This document shows positions 10,562 through 19,266 of a DNA stretch of 64,000 nt, one piece after another; positions within the stretch are counted from its first letter, which is position 1; each line of letters opens with the position of its first letter. The DNA is from Gammaproteobacteria bacterium (GTDB taxonomy: Bacteria; Pseudomonadota; Gammaproteobacteria; GCA-001735895), in contig JAAEMR010000149.1 in the NCBI GenBank assembly GCA_024225395.1, positions 1 to 64,000 of the forward strand, read 5' to 3'. The notes below the pieces were generated by a model. The model worked only from the letters and a program-made list of their open reading frames with translations. It was not told where the DNA came from and did not search any database. The translations under genes were made by a program, and so were the position numbers.

Positions 10562-11758
10562 TCATAGAGGCCCGGTAGCATTGTCTTTTCTAACGTTATA
10601 AAGCTGAAGAGTACCATCAATTCCTCCCATAGCTATAGTTGACCCTTCAACCGATAGGCCGGCTCTGGCATTGATCTGAGTCGACTTGACCCAGCTACGT
10701 TTACCCGATACAGAATCCAGCGCGTAGATGTCTCCTCTTTGAGTAAGGAAAATTAATTTATCTTCATTCAGTACCGGTTTTCCTAGCAGGTAATTAAATG
10801 ATCCTCCATCAATATTAAATTGCCACAATTTAGTACCCTTATGAGAAGAAACTGCAAATACCTTTGTGGTAGCTGACCCGTAATAGATTACGCCATCACT
10901 ACCTAACAGTGAAGGTGTCCAGTTTCCTGTATCAACACGCCAAAGTTGTTGTCCATTCTGACTATTCAAAGCATTAATGAAATCCTGGTAACCTACATAG
11001 ACTACGGCATCCTGATCTGCATAAACTGCCTTGATATAACCATCCAAACCTTTGAAGTCCCAAAGCAAAGAACCTTCATCATCAATATTATGAGCACTTA
11101 TTTTCATCGGGCCGCCTTCATCAATGTCGATAGAAGGATCATAATAGCTACCGGCGAGAAAAAGAGTACGTCCATTCATTGATGGAGTTTGAAGAGCATA
11201 GTTAGCTGTTTTTGTTGACCATTTTATTTTTCCAGAATTCAAATCCACTGCAAATAAAGTTGCCTTCCCATGCGGATCATTGCTTAACTCTGGACCTACA
11301 TAGGTAGTAGGAATGAATAAAGTACCATACTTAACGAGCGGCTTACTCTGAACATCAACACCTAAATCCAGTTTCCACAATAACTTACCATCAACAATCG
11401 AATGAGCCTGGAAAACCCCACCAGAAAGACCCACAAAAAATTTATCATCATGAACAACCAGAGAACGATCCCAGTAGCGAATACCTTTTCTAGTCGACCA
11501 GCTCAGCTGACCTGATAGTCGATTAAACCCATAAATCATGCCTTTAGAGTTCGTTGCTATTACTGTTTCAGCGGTAATCACGGGGGGAAGATGAATCGGT
11601 GCATCAAGCTGAGCTTGCCATATCAACTCAACATCTGAAGCACCTTTGACAATCACTGGAGCCCATAAAAGGCTTAACCCGGTTATTAATGCAACCGGGT
11701 TAAGCATCCATTTTTTAAAGTAATTTAGATTCATAATGAGAAGGTTACGACTCTGCAA
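10562..11758 (-). CDS. PQQ-like (BamB-type) beta-propeller repeat protein, secreted
   Basis: 398 aa; repeated FNRLSGQLSWSTRKG, HSIVDGKLLWKLDLG, ALNSQNGQQLWRVDTG, ALDSVSGKRSWVKS blades. Confidence 0.85.
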   Translation of the reverse strand: MQSRNLLIMNLNYFKKWMLNPVALITGLSLLWAPVIVKGASDVELIWQAQLDAPIHLPPVITAETVIATNSKGMIYGFNRLSGQLSWSTRKGIRYWDRSLVVHDDKFFVGLSGGVFQAHSIVDGKLLWKLDLGVDVQSKPLVKYGTLFIPTTYVGPELSNDPHGKATLFAVDLNSGKIKWSTKTANYALQTPSMNGRTLFLAGSYYDPSIDIDEGGPMKISAHNIDDEGSLLWDFKGLDGYIKAVYADQDAVVYVGYQDFINALNSQNGQQLWRVDTGNWTPSLLGSDGVIYYGSATTKVFAVSSHKGTKLWQFNIDGGSFNYLLGKPVLNEDKLIFLTQRGDIYALDSVSGKRSWVKSTQINARAGLSVEGSTIAMGGIDGTLQLYNVRKDNATGPL

Positions 11759-11799
11759 TAACCAAATAATGAAGAGTCATCACCATTCTGTAAAATGAA

Positions 11800-12885
11800 T
11801 TACTCAACTCTTTTCCCTCTAAAAACAAGCGGTCCATCTCTGTTTTCTTCGGTAATATCAAATTGCATGCCTGGAGACATACGGTTATTACGTAACCTGG
11901 CCTTCATTTTGGACATACTCCAGTTAAAGTCTCTAGCCCCAATTTTTGATTGGCCCAATAATGGTACACCTGGAGGTTTTGATAACACATCACCACCTTG
12001 CATAATACCCTCATAACTCGATAAGTTCATTTCATGATATGAGTTCTCAGAGTTATTAAAGTGACATGAAGAGCAGGATTGAGACCCTTTAAACCAGATT
12101 CCATGAGTAGTAAACAAAGGTAAAACCGACTTTGAAAAAGAAACCTTTTTACCACCAAACTGGAATTTAGACTTCTTTGGTGCTCCAGCCTTTGTCCATG
12201 TTTCAAGTAAACCCAGTGCGTTTAGATCACAACCATATGTTGGGCTATCTCCTTTCTTGATAACTTCTGCTACCCCGTTTGAAACCTTCATACAAGGACC
12301 ATCACGATTTACTTCAGTCAAATCTTCAGGCCAACCAGGTGGCATACGATTATTTCTCAAACGAGCTCGAAGTTTGGAATGACTCCAGTCATAAGCAGCT
12401 CCATGGTTACCCTGCCCAAACAGTGGTACTCCAGGAGGATGGGATAATACATCCCCTCCTTTCATTAAACCTTCATAAGATGTTAAATCCATCTCGTGGT
12501 AGGAGTTTTCACTGTTGTCAAAGTGACAACTGGCACAAGACCTTGAACCTTTAAACCAGATTCCAGCGGTAGTAAAAAGTGGCAGTATGTCTATATCAAA
12601 CTGTCCATTGTAATCATCACCGTCAGCACCAATATATTCAAACTTCATATCTTTAGGTGCTCCACCATTTATCCATGCCGCAATTAGATCAACAGCTTTA
12701 ACAGCACCACCTTTAGACCCATTTGCAGCACAGTCAAGATAAAACTTGGCCGCTTCAATCATACATTGATTCCCTCCTTTCCCCCCCCCGCCGGACATCG
12801 AACCACTATCTGCATAAGCCGGTAAGATCGGGTAAACACTGGATATCAACATCATTAAAGAAACACTTTTTATTTTTATTATCAT
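11800..12885 (-). CDS. Secreted protein with two tandem CxxCH-containing repeats (putative di-heme c-type cytochrome)
   Basis: Repeats FTTAGIWFKGSRSCASCHFDNSENSYHEMDL and FTTHGIWFKGSQSCSSCHFNNSENSYHEMNL; start trimmed from 12933 to the ATG at 12885 with an AGGAG-like RBS. Confidence 0.75.
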   Translation of the reverse strand: MIIKIKSVSLMMLISSVYPILPAYADSGSMSGGGGKGGNQCMIEAAKFYLDCAANGSKGGAVKAVDLIAAWINGGAPKDMKFEYIGADGDDYNGQFDIDILPLFTTAGIWFKGSRSCASCHFDNSENSYHEMDLTSYEGLMKGGDVLSHPPGVPLFGQGNHGAAYDWSHSKLRARLRNNRMPPGWPEDLTEVNRDGPCMKVSNGVAEVIKKGDSPTYGCDLNALGLLETWTKAGAPKKSKFQFGGKKVSFSKSVLPLFTTHGIWFKGSQSCSSCHFNNSENSYHEMNLSSYEGIMQGGDVLSKPPGVPLLGQSKIGARDFNWSMSKMKARLRNNRMSPGMQFDITEENRDGPLVFRGKRVE

Positions 12886-13202
12886 TGTATTACTATCTCC
12901 TCTGGTAATAGTTTTTAAAGCCTGAACAGACACAAAGATCAGTTTAAATGTCCATGTCTGAGCTTTTATTAACGCCCTTTTTGATAAAAAATTAATCTAA
13001 TGAAGAATGAAAATTAACTTATATCACTTTTACCATGCCAGACTAAGTGTGAATTTTTCGTAAAATAAATATATAAATTTATAAATTTCAAGTAGAAATT
13101 AAAGAAAAGACGGTGATATTAGATGAGTTCTAAAACAGGGAGGCAGTTTTTTGGTTGGTTAAATCCAGGTAAATCACTAATTCGATAGAGCTCTGGTAAA
13201 TA

Positions 13203-13862
13203 TTATTTACGGACAGCTTTAGCCGGTTGCTTCCATAAAAAATATAAACATCCAAGCGCGATAGAAAACCACAAAACAACCCAGAAAATTTCGGGTACCC
13301 AGGTAATAGAAGACAGGGTGGCACCATCACCTAAATCACGTCCATCGAGTAGATATAATGGGCTTCGTATTGCATCCAGCAAGACAAAAATTCCAACCAG
13401 CTGAATGAATGACTTCACACTGATCCATAACGACTTGTACAACGGTAAACCATACATCAACAGTAAGACAGCCAGGATAATGACTGTCGGGATATCACGA
13501 GCCCACATCAATAATGTTATGACCAGCATAAACACCATAACACCCACCATTATTTTTGAGCTACTGGGTGTCAGGGTATTGGCAACCTGGTAGATCAACA
13601 ACCCCCAGAGTGCACTGCCCGCATAACCCGAAAATGAAATAATAAAGTGAATACCTCCACTGGTTGTGCATAAACCTGAACCGTTAAAATTAAGTGAAAT
13701 ATTATGAATGGAGCCACCCGTTAACAAAGCTGCCAGCCCGTGGCTTATTTCATGGAAGAAAGTTTCACTCCATAAAAAAGGTAGATTAACCAGTGGTAAA
13801 TAATCAACTATAAACGCGGCAACAATAAATAAAATGAGCCGCAGCTGTGGTGTCAATCTCAT
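13203..13862 (-). CDS. M50-family membrane metallopeptidase
   Basis: 219 aa; FHEISHGLAALLTGG (HExxH) in a multi-TM protein. Confidence 0.8.
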   Translation of the reverse strand: MRLTPQLRLILFIVAAFIVDYLPLVNLPFLWSETFFHEISHGLAALLTGGSIHNISLNFNGSGLCTTSGGIHFIISFSGYAGSALWGLLIYQVANTLTPSSSKIMVGVMVFMLVITLLMWARDIPTVIILAVLLLMYGLPLYKSLWISVKSFIQLVGIFVLLDAIRSPLYLLDGRDLGDGATLSSITWVPEIFWVVLWFSIALGCLYFLWKQPAKAVRK

Positions 13863-14758
13863 GCACCAATCAAACCGGAAATTAGTAAGCCAACCACAAT
13901 ATAGATGCTACCTTCGATAACACCCACGCTGATATTACGCTGTTGCCCGACCTCTTCACCAATATTCACCCGGTGTAAAACCGCATGACGGATAAAGACC
14001 GCGATGACAGTCAGTAACATAAATATGCCCAGTGCCACGGCAAACCATAATAGAAAAACCGATACAAATGCTTCAGAAGAATATTCTACAGCCGTAAATG
14101 CTGAGCTGACCGCGATCGCGAGACCTATTCGATACGCACTGAAACGCAGAGCCAGAGCCACATTATTCTCTTCAATAGCGGTATGCAAATGGGTTCCTTG
14201 ATGTCGTTTTTCATACACTTTAACCCGGTAAACAGTAGCCAGTGCCATAATAACCTGTGATGCGATGAAACTAACTACCACGGCTAACAGGCTCATCATT
14301 AAACTGCCTTCTACCCAGGTCATAGCCCCTTTAATAATAATGGCCGTTGCGATCATATTGCTGGCATCTATAAGACTTGCCGAGGTATTCCCCTGCATAA
14401 TTTGATCATGGATTGAGAGCCCGGGAAACGATACCCGGTCAAAAACAATTCGCGTAACCCACATCAATAAAATACCGATAACACCAAACAAAACTACCGT
14501 CATTATTTCATTGGCAAGGCTGTATCCGGCATCACCGGACACCACTCCCATCAACATGATACTCACTGCCACCATGGCACCCGCCAAGGAAATTCCAAAA
14601 GCTTTATTATCCTTTTGGGAAATTTCGTGCATGGCTGACACACTCGCTACCGTTCCAGCCAGATAACGCATACCACTGAGTATCGCTACCGCAATGATAA
14701 AGTCGACCAGGTAATATAACGCCAGGTCCAGATCTACATTAATGAATTCTGATAACAT
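13859..14758 (-). CDS. DUF350 family membrane protein (YjfL-like, duplicated unit)
   Basis: 299 aa multi-TM; NKAFGISLAGAMVAVSIMLMGVVSG resembles DUF350; overlaps the next gene by 4 nt. Confidence 0.75.
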   Translation of the reverse strand: MLSEFINVDLDLALYYLVDFIIAVAILSGMRYLAGTVASVSAMHEISQKDNKAFGISLAGAMVAVSIMLMGVVSGDAGYSLANEIMTVVLFGVIGILLMWVTRIVFDRVSFPGLSIHDQIMQGNTSASLIDASNMIATAIIIKGAMTWVEGSLMMSLLAVVVSFIASQVIMALATVYRVKVYEKRHQGTHLHTAIEENNVALALRFSAYRIGLAIAVSSAFTAVEYSSEAFVSVFLLWFAVALGIFMLLTVIAVFIRHAVLHRVNIGEEVGQQRNISVGVIEGSIYIVVGLLISGLIGA

Positions 14759-14769
14759 TTCTGGTCTCC

Positions 14770-15699
14770 TTATTTGCCTGAGCGTGAGCTGCGTGAACTA
14801 GAATAGGATGAACTTCGGCTACTGGAACCGTAAGAGCTCGAACGATTGCCAGATTTACTACTCTTTGATGATTTTTTCGACGAACCTCCATAACTGGATG
14901 ATCGACTGGCACTGGTCGCGTAACGCGATTTAGTGGCTGCACTGGGTTTATTATATTTGCTAGGGTGACGCTGACTTAAATTGTAATTCCGATTAACATC
15001 GGTGCTGCTGCCCCAGCGATTACGACCATAGTTTCCATAGTAACTGTAATTAGGGCGTGATGACCAGGAGTCATAATATGAACGGCCTCCTAACACATTA
15101 CTGAACAGAGCATACATTCCATACCATTCCCAGAAAGATCGTCCACTGCTATCCTGCTTCCAATTACCATAAGACGGGTTACCCACCAGTGCATTAGACT
15201 TTTGAGCAGTAGCCATCTGAGATGCGGGAACATCAATAACCGATAACTGTCCTTCGGATAATGAAGCAAGCGTGTTCACGACATCGGCCAGACCATTATT
15301 AAATTCATACACATCAGCTGCATTATTAATTAACTGTAATTCCTGCATATTAAAATTCGCAGATTCCGAGTCAGTGGGTGACAGATTTACATTAGCAAGA
15401 CGTTTATTAAGCGATAAGAAAGCTTCACTTTTAGAGGTCGCTTCTTTTGCCATCAAGTTAGCTACATCTGCATAGTCCGGTTTTATCTGTTTTATTTTTT
15501 CAGCATATTTACTGATTAATAAGGCATTAGTCAGTTGCTTATTATCCAGCTGAGTTTTTAAATTCTGGATACTCCCCTCTACAATTTGATGATTAGCACG
15601 CAACTGTTCTTCAAAGCGGTTACCACAACCGGATAACAACAGAACAGCCAGTATCCAGAGCCAGCATATGTTCCTGAATAAAGAGGAATTATTTATCAT
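14770..15699 (-). CDS. Lipoprotein with Ser/Tyr/Gly-rich low-complexity C-terminus
   Basis: LLLSGC lipobox; C-terminus SSSYGGSSKKSSKSSKSGNRSSSYGSSSRSSSYSSSRSSRSGK. Confidence 0.7.
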   Translation of the reverse strand: MINNSSLFRNICWLWILAVLLLSGCGNRFEEQLRANHQIVEGSIQNLKTQLDNKQLTNALLISKYAEKIKQIKPDYADVANLMAKEATSKSEAFLSLNKRLANVNLSPTDSESANFNMQELQLINNAADVYEFNNGLADVVNTLASLSEGQLSVIDVPASQMATAQKSNALVGNPSYGNWKQDSSGRSFWEWYGMYALFSNVLGGRSYYDSWSSRPNYSYYGNYGRNRWGSSTDVNRNYNLSQRHPSKYNKPSAATKSRYATSASRSSSYGGSSKKSSKSSKSGNRSSSYGSSSRSSSYSSSRSSRSGK

Positions 15700-16816
15700 T
15701 ATGATCTCCTAAGCTGCCTTCTATGAAACATAGTTTTTTAACATCATCATTAGTGAAATAATTATTATCTTTACTAATGGTAATCAATGCCTTTCCATCA
15801 GGTACGGTATCAGCAGCCGGGTTATACACCATTTCACTGGTTTTACTATCGATATAAGCCACCGCGATGCCCACATTGTGAGTTATTAAACGAGTCACAA
15901 TATCAGACCATGACAACTCTTTGAGCTCAATATCGAAGCGACGATATTCATCATCTTCACTGTTAAACATATTTTCAATAATACGTTCAGAGTCCGGTGC
16001 TACAAATGCACGAACAATCATTTCAGGGTAGGCTCGAATAGGACGAATTAAAATATTAGCTCCAGCAGTCTTTAGCCGCTTCCGGTTGCTGTCTTCGACA
16101 CATTCAGCCAGAACCCTCGCATCGATGTTCAAGTCATTTAAACGGTGTAAAATATCAAAGGTACGACCATCTGAACTTTCATCATTTTCATCCTTGGTCA
16201 GCACTATTATTTCACTGGCCTTGTCGATACAGACAGCTGCTAAATCTTCCGGATTACTCGCATTGCCATGGTAATGCACAACATTATCTAATTCCGTAAT
16301 AAAATCTGGCAGACCATTAGGAAACTGTCGGCTCAATAGATAAATAGTAGTGTCTTCATAATGAGTTGAGCACCTGAATTGCTGAATCAACCTCTGTAAG
16401 TATCTTTCACCTGAAAACGAGGGGGTATTCAGAATAACGATATGATTGTTCATTTTCCAGCTCCACAAACCTTTGGTTTTTTTATCACGGACTTCCATTC
16501 GATAATCAAAATAATCTCCTACGACCCTGGCCAGAATAAATATTCCGCCAAGGTATAATAATAAAATAGTGGCCAACCGCCCTTCTGTTGTAGCTGCAGA
16601 AATATCACCATAACCCACGGTGGTTGCTGTGGTGAACGTTAACCAGCTCGCATCACCGACACTCAAACCCTCATAATGCATCATTAAAAATATATGCAAA
16701 GCAAAAAGAGCTGTTAACAGCAGGCTGGATTTAATAATCGAATTGATTAAATTAAAATGTGCAACAAGCTTTAACCGTTTGCCTCTTCTTGCAAAGAAAT
16801 TTAATAGTGTATGCAT
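15689..16816 (-). CDS. Potassium channel with TrkA-N/RCK domain
   Basis: 375 aa; selectivity filter TTVGYGD followed by an NAD-binding-like domain. Confidence 0.85.
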   Translation of the reverse strand: MHTLLNFFARRGKRLKLVAHFNLINSIIKSSLLLTALFALHIFLMMHYEGLSVGDASWLTFTTATTVGYGDISAATTEGRLATILLLYLGGIFILARVVGDYFDYRMEVRDKKTKGLWSWKMNNHIVILNTPSFSGERYLQRLIQQFRCSTHYEDTTIYLLSRQFPNGLPDFITELDNVVHYHGNASNPEDLAAVCIDKASEIIVLTKDENDESSDGRTFDILHRLNDLNIDARVLAECVEDSNRKRLKTAGANILIRPIRAYPEMIVRAFVAPDSERIIENMFNSEDDEYRRFDIELKELSWSDIVTRLITHNVGIAVAYIDSKTSEMVYNPAADTVPDGKALITISKDNNYFTNDDVKKLCFIEGSLGDHNDK

Positions 16817-17012
16817 AGTGTCCTACGCCGAGATAATAGTTTAGCGGTGCTTATTGTTAAATATGAATCATACTATTTTCAACAACAATATATCGAAAAA
16901 AATGACAGCACTCGTTTTATTCATTTGAAAGTTATCCATAGACTAAAGGCTCCATTTTATAGCTCTGTTAAGGTTTTACGATATCCTTTTTTTAATACAC
17001 GCCATAACTTTA

Positions 17013-17333
17013 TCATTCTTTATGGTTATCAATTAACTCCTGTTTGATACACGCTCGAATTTTAGCTTTCTCATCAGGCTGAAGGTTATAGCGTTTAGCC
17101 AGAATATCGTAATCTTCACCGCTCAGACTAATACTCAATCTGGGACGAACGGGCTTCTTGCGAGGCAGCCCAACAATATCTCTTATATAATCGGAAGGAC
17201 TTAAATCCAGTTCAATTGCTTTTATGCGTAAAGCTCTGGACTCAGCCTGTTCTAATTCAAAAATAACCTGAACAGCACGTATACTTTTTGTCGATGCTGT
17301 CCAGGATTTTGGTATTTTTTTATCATCCTTCAT
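17013..17333 (-). CDS. Small protein with two ribbon-helix-helix-like segments
   Basis: 106 aa; RAVQVIFELEQAESRALRIKAIELDLSPSDYIRDIVGL and RLSISLSGEDYDILAKRYNLQPDEKAKIRACIKQEL. Confidence 0.5.
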   Translation of the reverse strand: MKDDKKIPKSWTASTKSIRAVQVIFELEQAESRALRIKAIELDLSPSDYIRDIVGLPRKKPVRPRLSISLSGEDYDILAKRYNLQPDEKAKIRACIKQELIDNHKE

Positions 17334-17338
17334 AACGA

Positions 17339-17980
17339 TTAAGCCGGCCAGTATTCTTCGACTTTAGTTAAAGGTAGATAAGCTATTAAGAAAATATCTG
17401 TTCGACCACCATCAAAAATTTCAATTCGAACCGCATTTTTACGATCATCCGACACCATTAATTTATAATCAAAAGCATTCCAGTCTGATTCAACATTAGA
17501 TTTTCCCCGGCAATCTTTTTCACTCCGGTACGCTTCATTGGTGCGCTCCTGAAAATAGGATTCAGCAACAAAACCCTGAAAATTATCTAGAGCTTGCTTG
17601 TCAATTTTTCGCTTTATTCGATGGCTAGTGTTATCAGGTTCATCAAAAATAGCCACGAAAGACTTTCGTTTAAACAATTTAAAGACCTGTTCGGGTAACA
17701 CCGAAACAGCCACTTCCAGTGGAAGCTCCGGGTTAACCAGGCTAGTTGACAAGAAAATACGTTGATCCACACCTTGCAGTACAGAAACTATTTTACAGTT
17801 TTCAACGGCACTCACATCATAAAAAAACTGCTCATTCACTTTAAGTGTCTGACCTGATATCAGTGATTGCTCAGCAAACTCCATTTTCAGCATATCGCCA
17901 ACCTTCAAATCTTTGGGGGATTCAATACTGGCTGGTGGTGACTCCTTGTCACCACCAAATACAGATTTCAGGAAACCCAT
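17339..17980 (-). CDS. DUF2491 family protein (YjfK-like)
   Basis: 213 aa, position next to the PspA-family gene and overall sequence character. Confidence 0.7.
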   Translation of the reverse strand: MGFLKSVFGGDKESPPASIESPKDLKVGDMLKMEFAEQSLISGQTLKVNEQFFYDVSAVENCKIVSVLQGVDQRIFLSTSLVNPELPLEVAVSVLPEQVFKLFKRKSFVAIFDEPDNTSHRIKRKIDKQALDNFQGFVAESYFQERTNEAYRSEKDCRGKSNVESDWNAFDYKLMVSDDRKNAVRIEIFDGGRTDIFLIAYLPLTKVEEYWPA

Positions 17981-17982
17981 TA

Positions 17983-18678
17983 TTAACTGGACTCTTTCTT
18001 TTTCTTAAGACGTTCAAGTACCGAAGAACCTGAACTGCCGGAATCAACAATACCTGCACTTTTCAAACGCGCCTGTAAGTCGTCTCCGCTTTCTTCAGAC
18101 TCCAGCTCCATGGCTGCAGACGCCTGATCTTCACGCTGTTGCTGACGTGCCTTGATGCGTTCTAACGAATCGGTTGCACTGGTTAAGGATGAGTTTGATC
18201 CGGAAAACTTAGCCGCTGCCAGTTCATTCGCTTTCTGGACTTTTTCAGTTGTTTTAACAACAGACACTTCACGGTCCATCGCCTGAATATTGCGTTCAGT
18301 CTGACGAATAATTTTCTTCAGGTTAGTCACTTTAGATTCATAACCATCCAGAACACCCTGCTGAATAGTCAGTTCCTGTTCAAATTCAGCTATCTTATTG
18401 GCAACATCCAGCGCCAATACTTCATCACCTTTTTCCATTGCCTGAATCGCATAACCTTCGTGTTCCTTGATTTTACTGTTCAAATCTTTGACTTTACGAT
18501 CGACGCCCATCTTTTCAGCCATGATGGAAGTCAAACCGGTTTTAGCATCACCTAAAGCTTTTTTGGAATCACGCAATTCCTGTTCAAGAATTCGAATTGC
18601 CTGGGTATCAACCACTGCCTGTCCGGCTTCAGTTGCTCCACCACGAATGGCGGTAATTAATTTAGAAAATATACTCAT
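17983..18678 (-). CDS. PspA/IM30 (ESCRT-III-like) family protein, YjfJ-like
   Basis: 231 aa coiled coil; IRGGATEAGQAVVDTQAIRILEQELRDSKKALGDAKTGL. Confidence 0.85.
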   Translation of the reverse strand: MSIFSKLITAIRGGATEAGQAVVDTQAIRILEQELRDSKKALGDAKTGLTSIMAEKMGVDRKVKDLNSKIKEHEGYAIQAMEKGDEVLALDVANKIAEFEQELTIQQGVLDGYESKVTNLKKIIRQTERNIQAMDREVSVVKTTEKVQKANELAAAKFSGSNSSLTSATDSLERIKARQQQREDQASAAMELESEESGDDLQARLKSAGIVDSGSSGSSVLERLKKKKESS

Positions 18679-18682
18679 GGAC

Positions 18683-19108
18683 TTAAGCTGCCTCCTTCAA
18701 ATAGTCTGACATCGTCGCAATGGCTTCAAGCACATTGTCGCTGAGCAGTTCAATTTCGTGTAATAATTCATCGATACTCGCTCGTGGTGATAACGCCCCG
18801 AACATAATGTATTGATTACCAATTTTAGAAAATGCAGATAATGGAATCATTACATTCATCAATAACATGGCTTCGGCTAATTCTGCGCGTTTCGCAGGAT
18901 CCACTTCATCCTCAGCAAAGAGATAAGTAATACACAGAACCTGACCTTCATCGGCCGTCATATAAATGGGAAATTCTTCACGGTCTTCTACTTTTATGCA
19001 GGCAACCGTATTTTCACCATCAAACATTTCAATCGATAGTTGTGTTTCATCTGACAACTGGTTTTCAGATAAATCTTTTACCAATTGCTCTAGTTTTACG
19101 TTGTTCAT
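18683..19108 (-). CDS. DUF2170 family protein (YjfI-like)
   Basis: 141 aa; first gene of the PspA-family module. Confidence 0.7.
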   Translation of the reverse strand: MNNVKLEQLVKDLSENQLSDETQLSIEMFDGENTVACIKVEDREEFPIYMTADEGQVLCITYLFAEDEVDPAKRAELAEAMLLMNVMIPLSAFSKIGNQYIMFGALSPRASIDELLHEIELLSDNVLEAIATMSDYLKEAA

Positions 19109-19131
19109 ATCTTCTCCAATATTTAACGTGC

Positions 19132-19163
19132 GGACATAATATGTCTACAGGACATATTATGTC
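19132..19163. promoter_or_regulatory. Double palindromic operator overlapping a sigma70-like promoter
   Basis: Minus strand TTGACA-18 bp-TATTAT; copies GACATAATATGTC (19133-19145) and GACATATTATGTC (19151-19163). Confidence 0.75.
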
Positions 19164-19232
19164 AATTGTTTTTTAAAAGTATGTAATAAAGCTTTAAGTA
19201 CAGTGTTCCAAAACTGACGTGAAACTTAAAAG

Positions 19233-19264
19233 CTTCTGCGTGCCTTTGCGTCTTCTGCGGTTAA
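19233..19264 (-). repeat. Intergenic repeat (ttaaccgcagaagacgcaaaggcacgcagaag)
   Basis: Resembles widespread ACCGCAGAGGACGCAAAG-type intergenic repeats. Confidence 0.6.
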
Positions 19265-19266
19265 AT

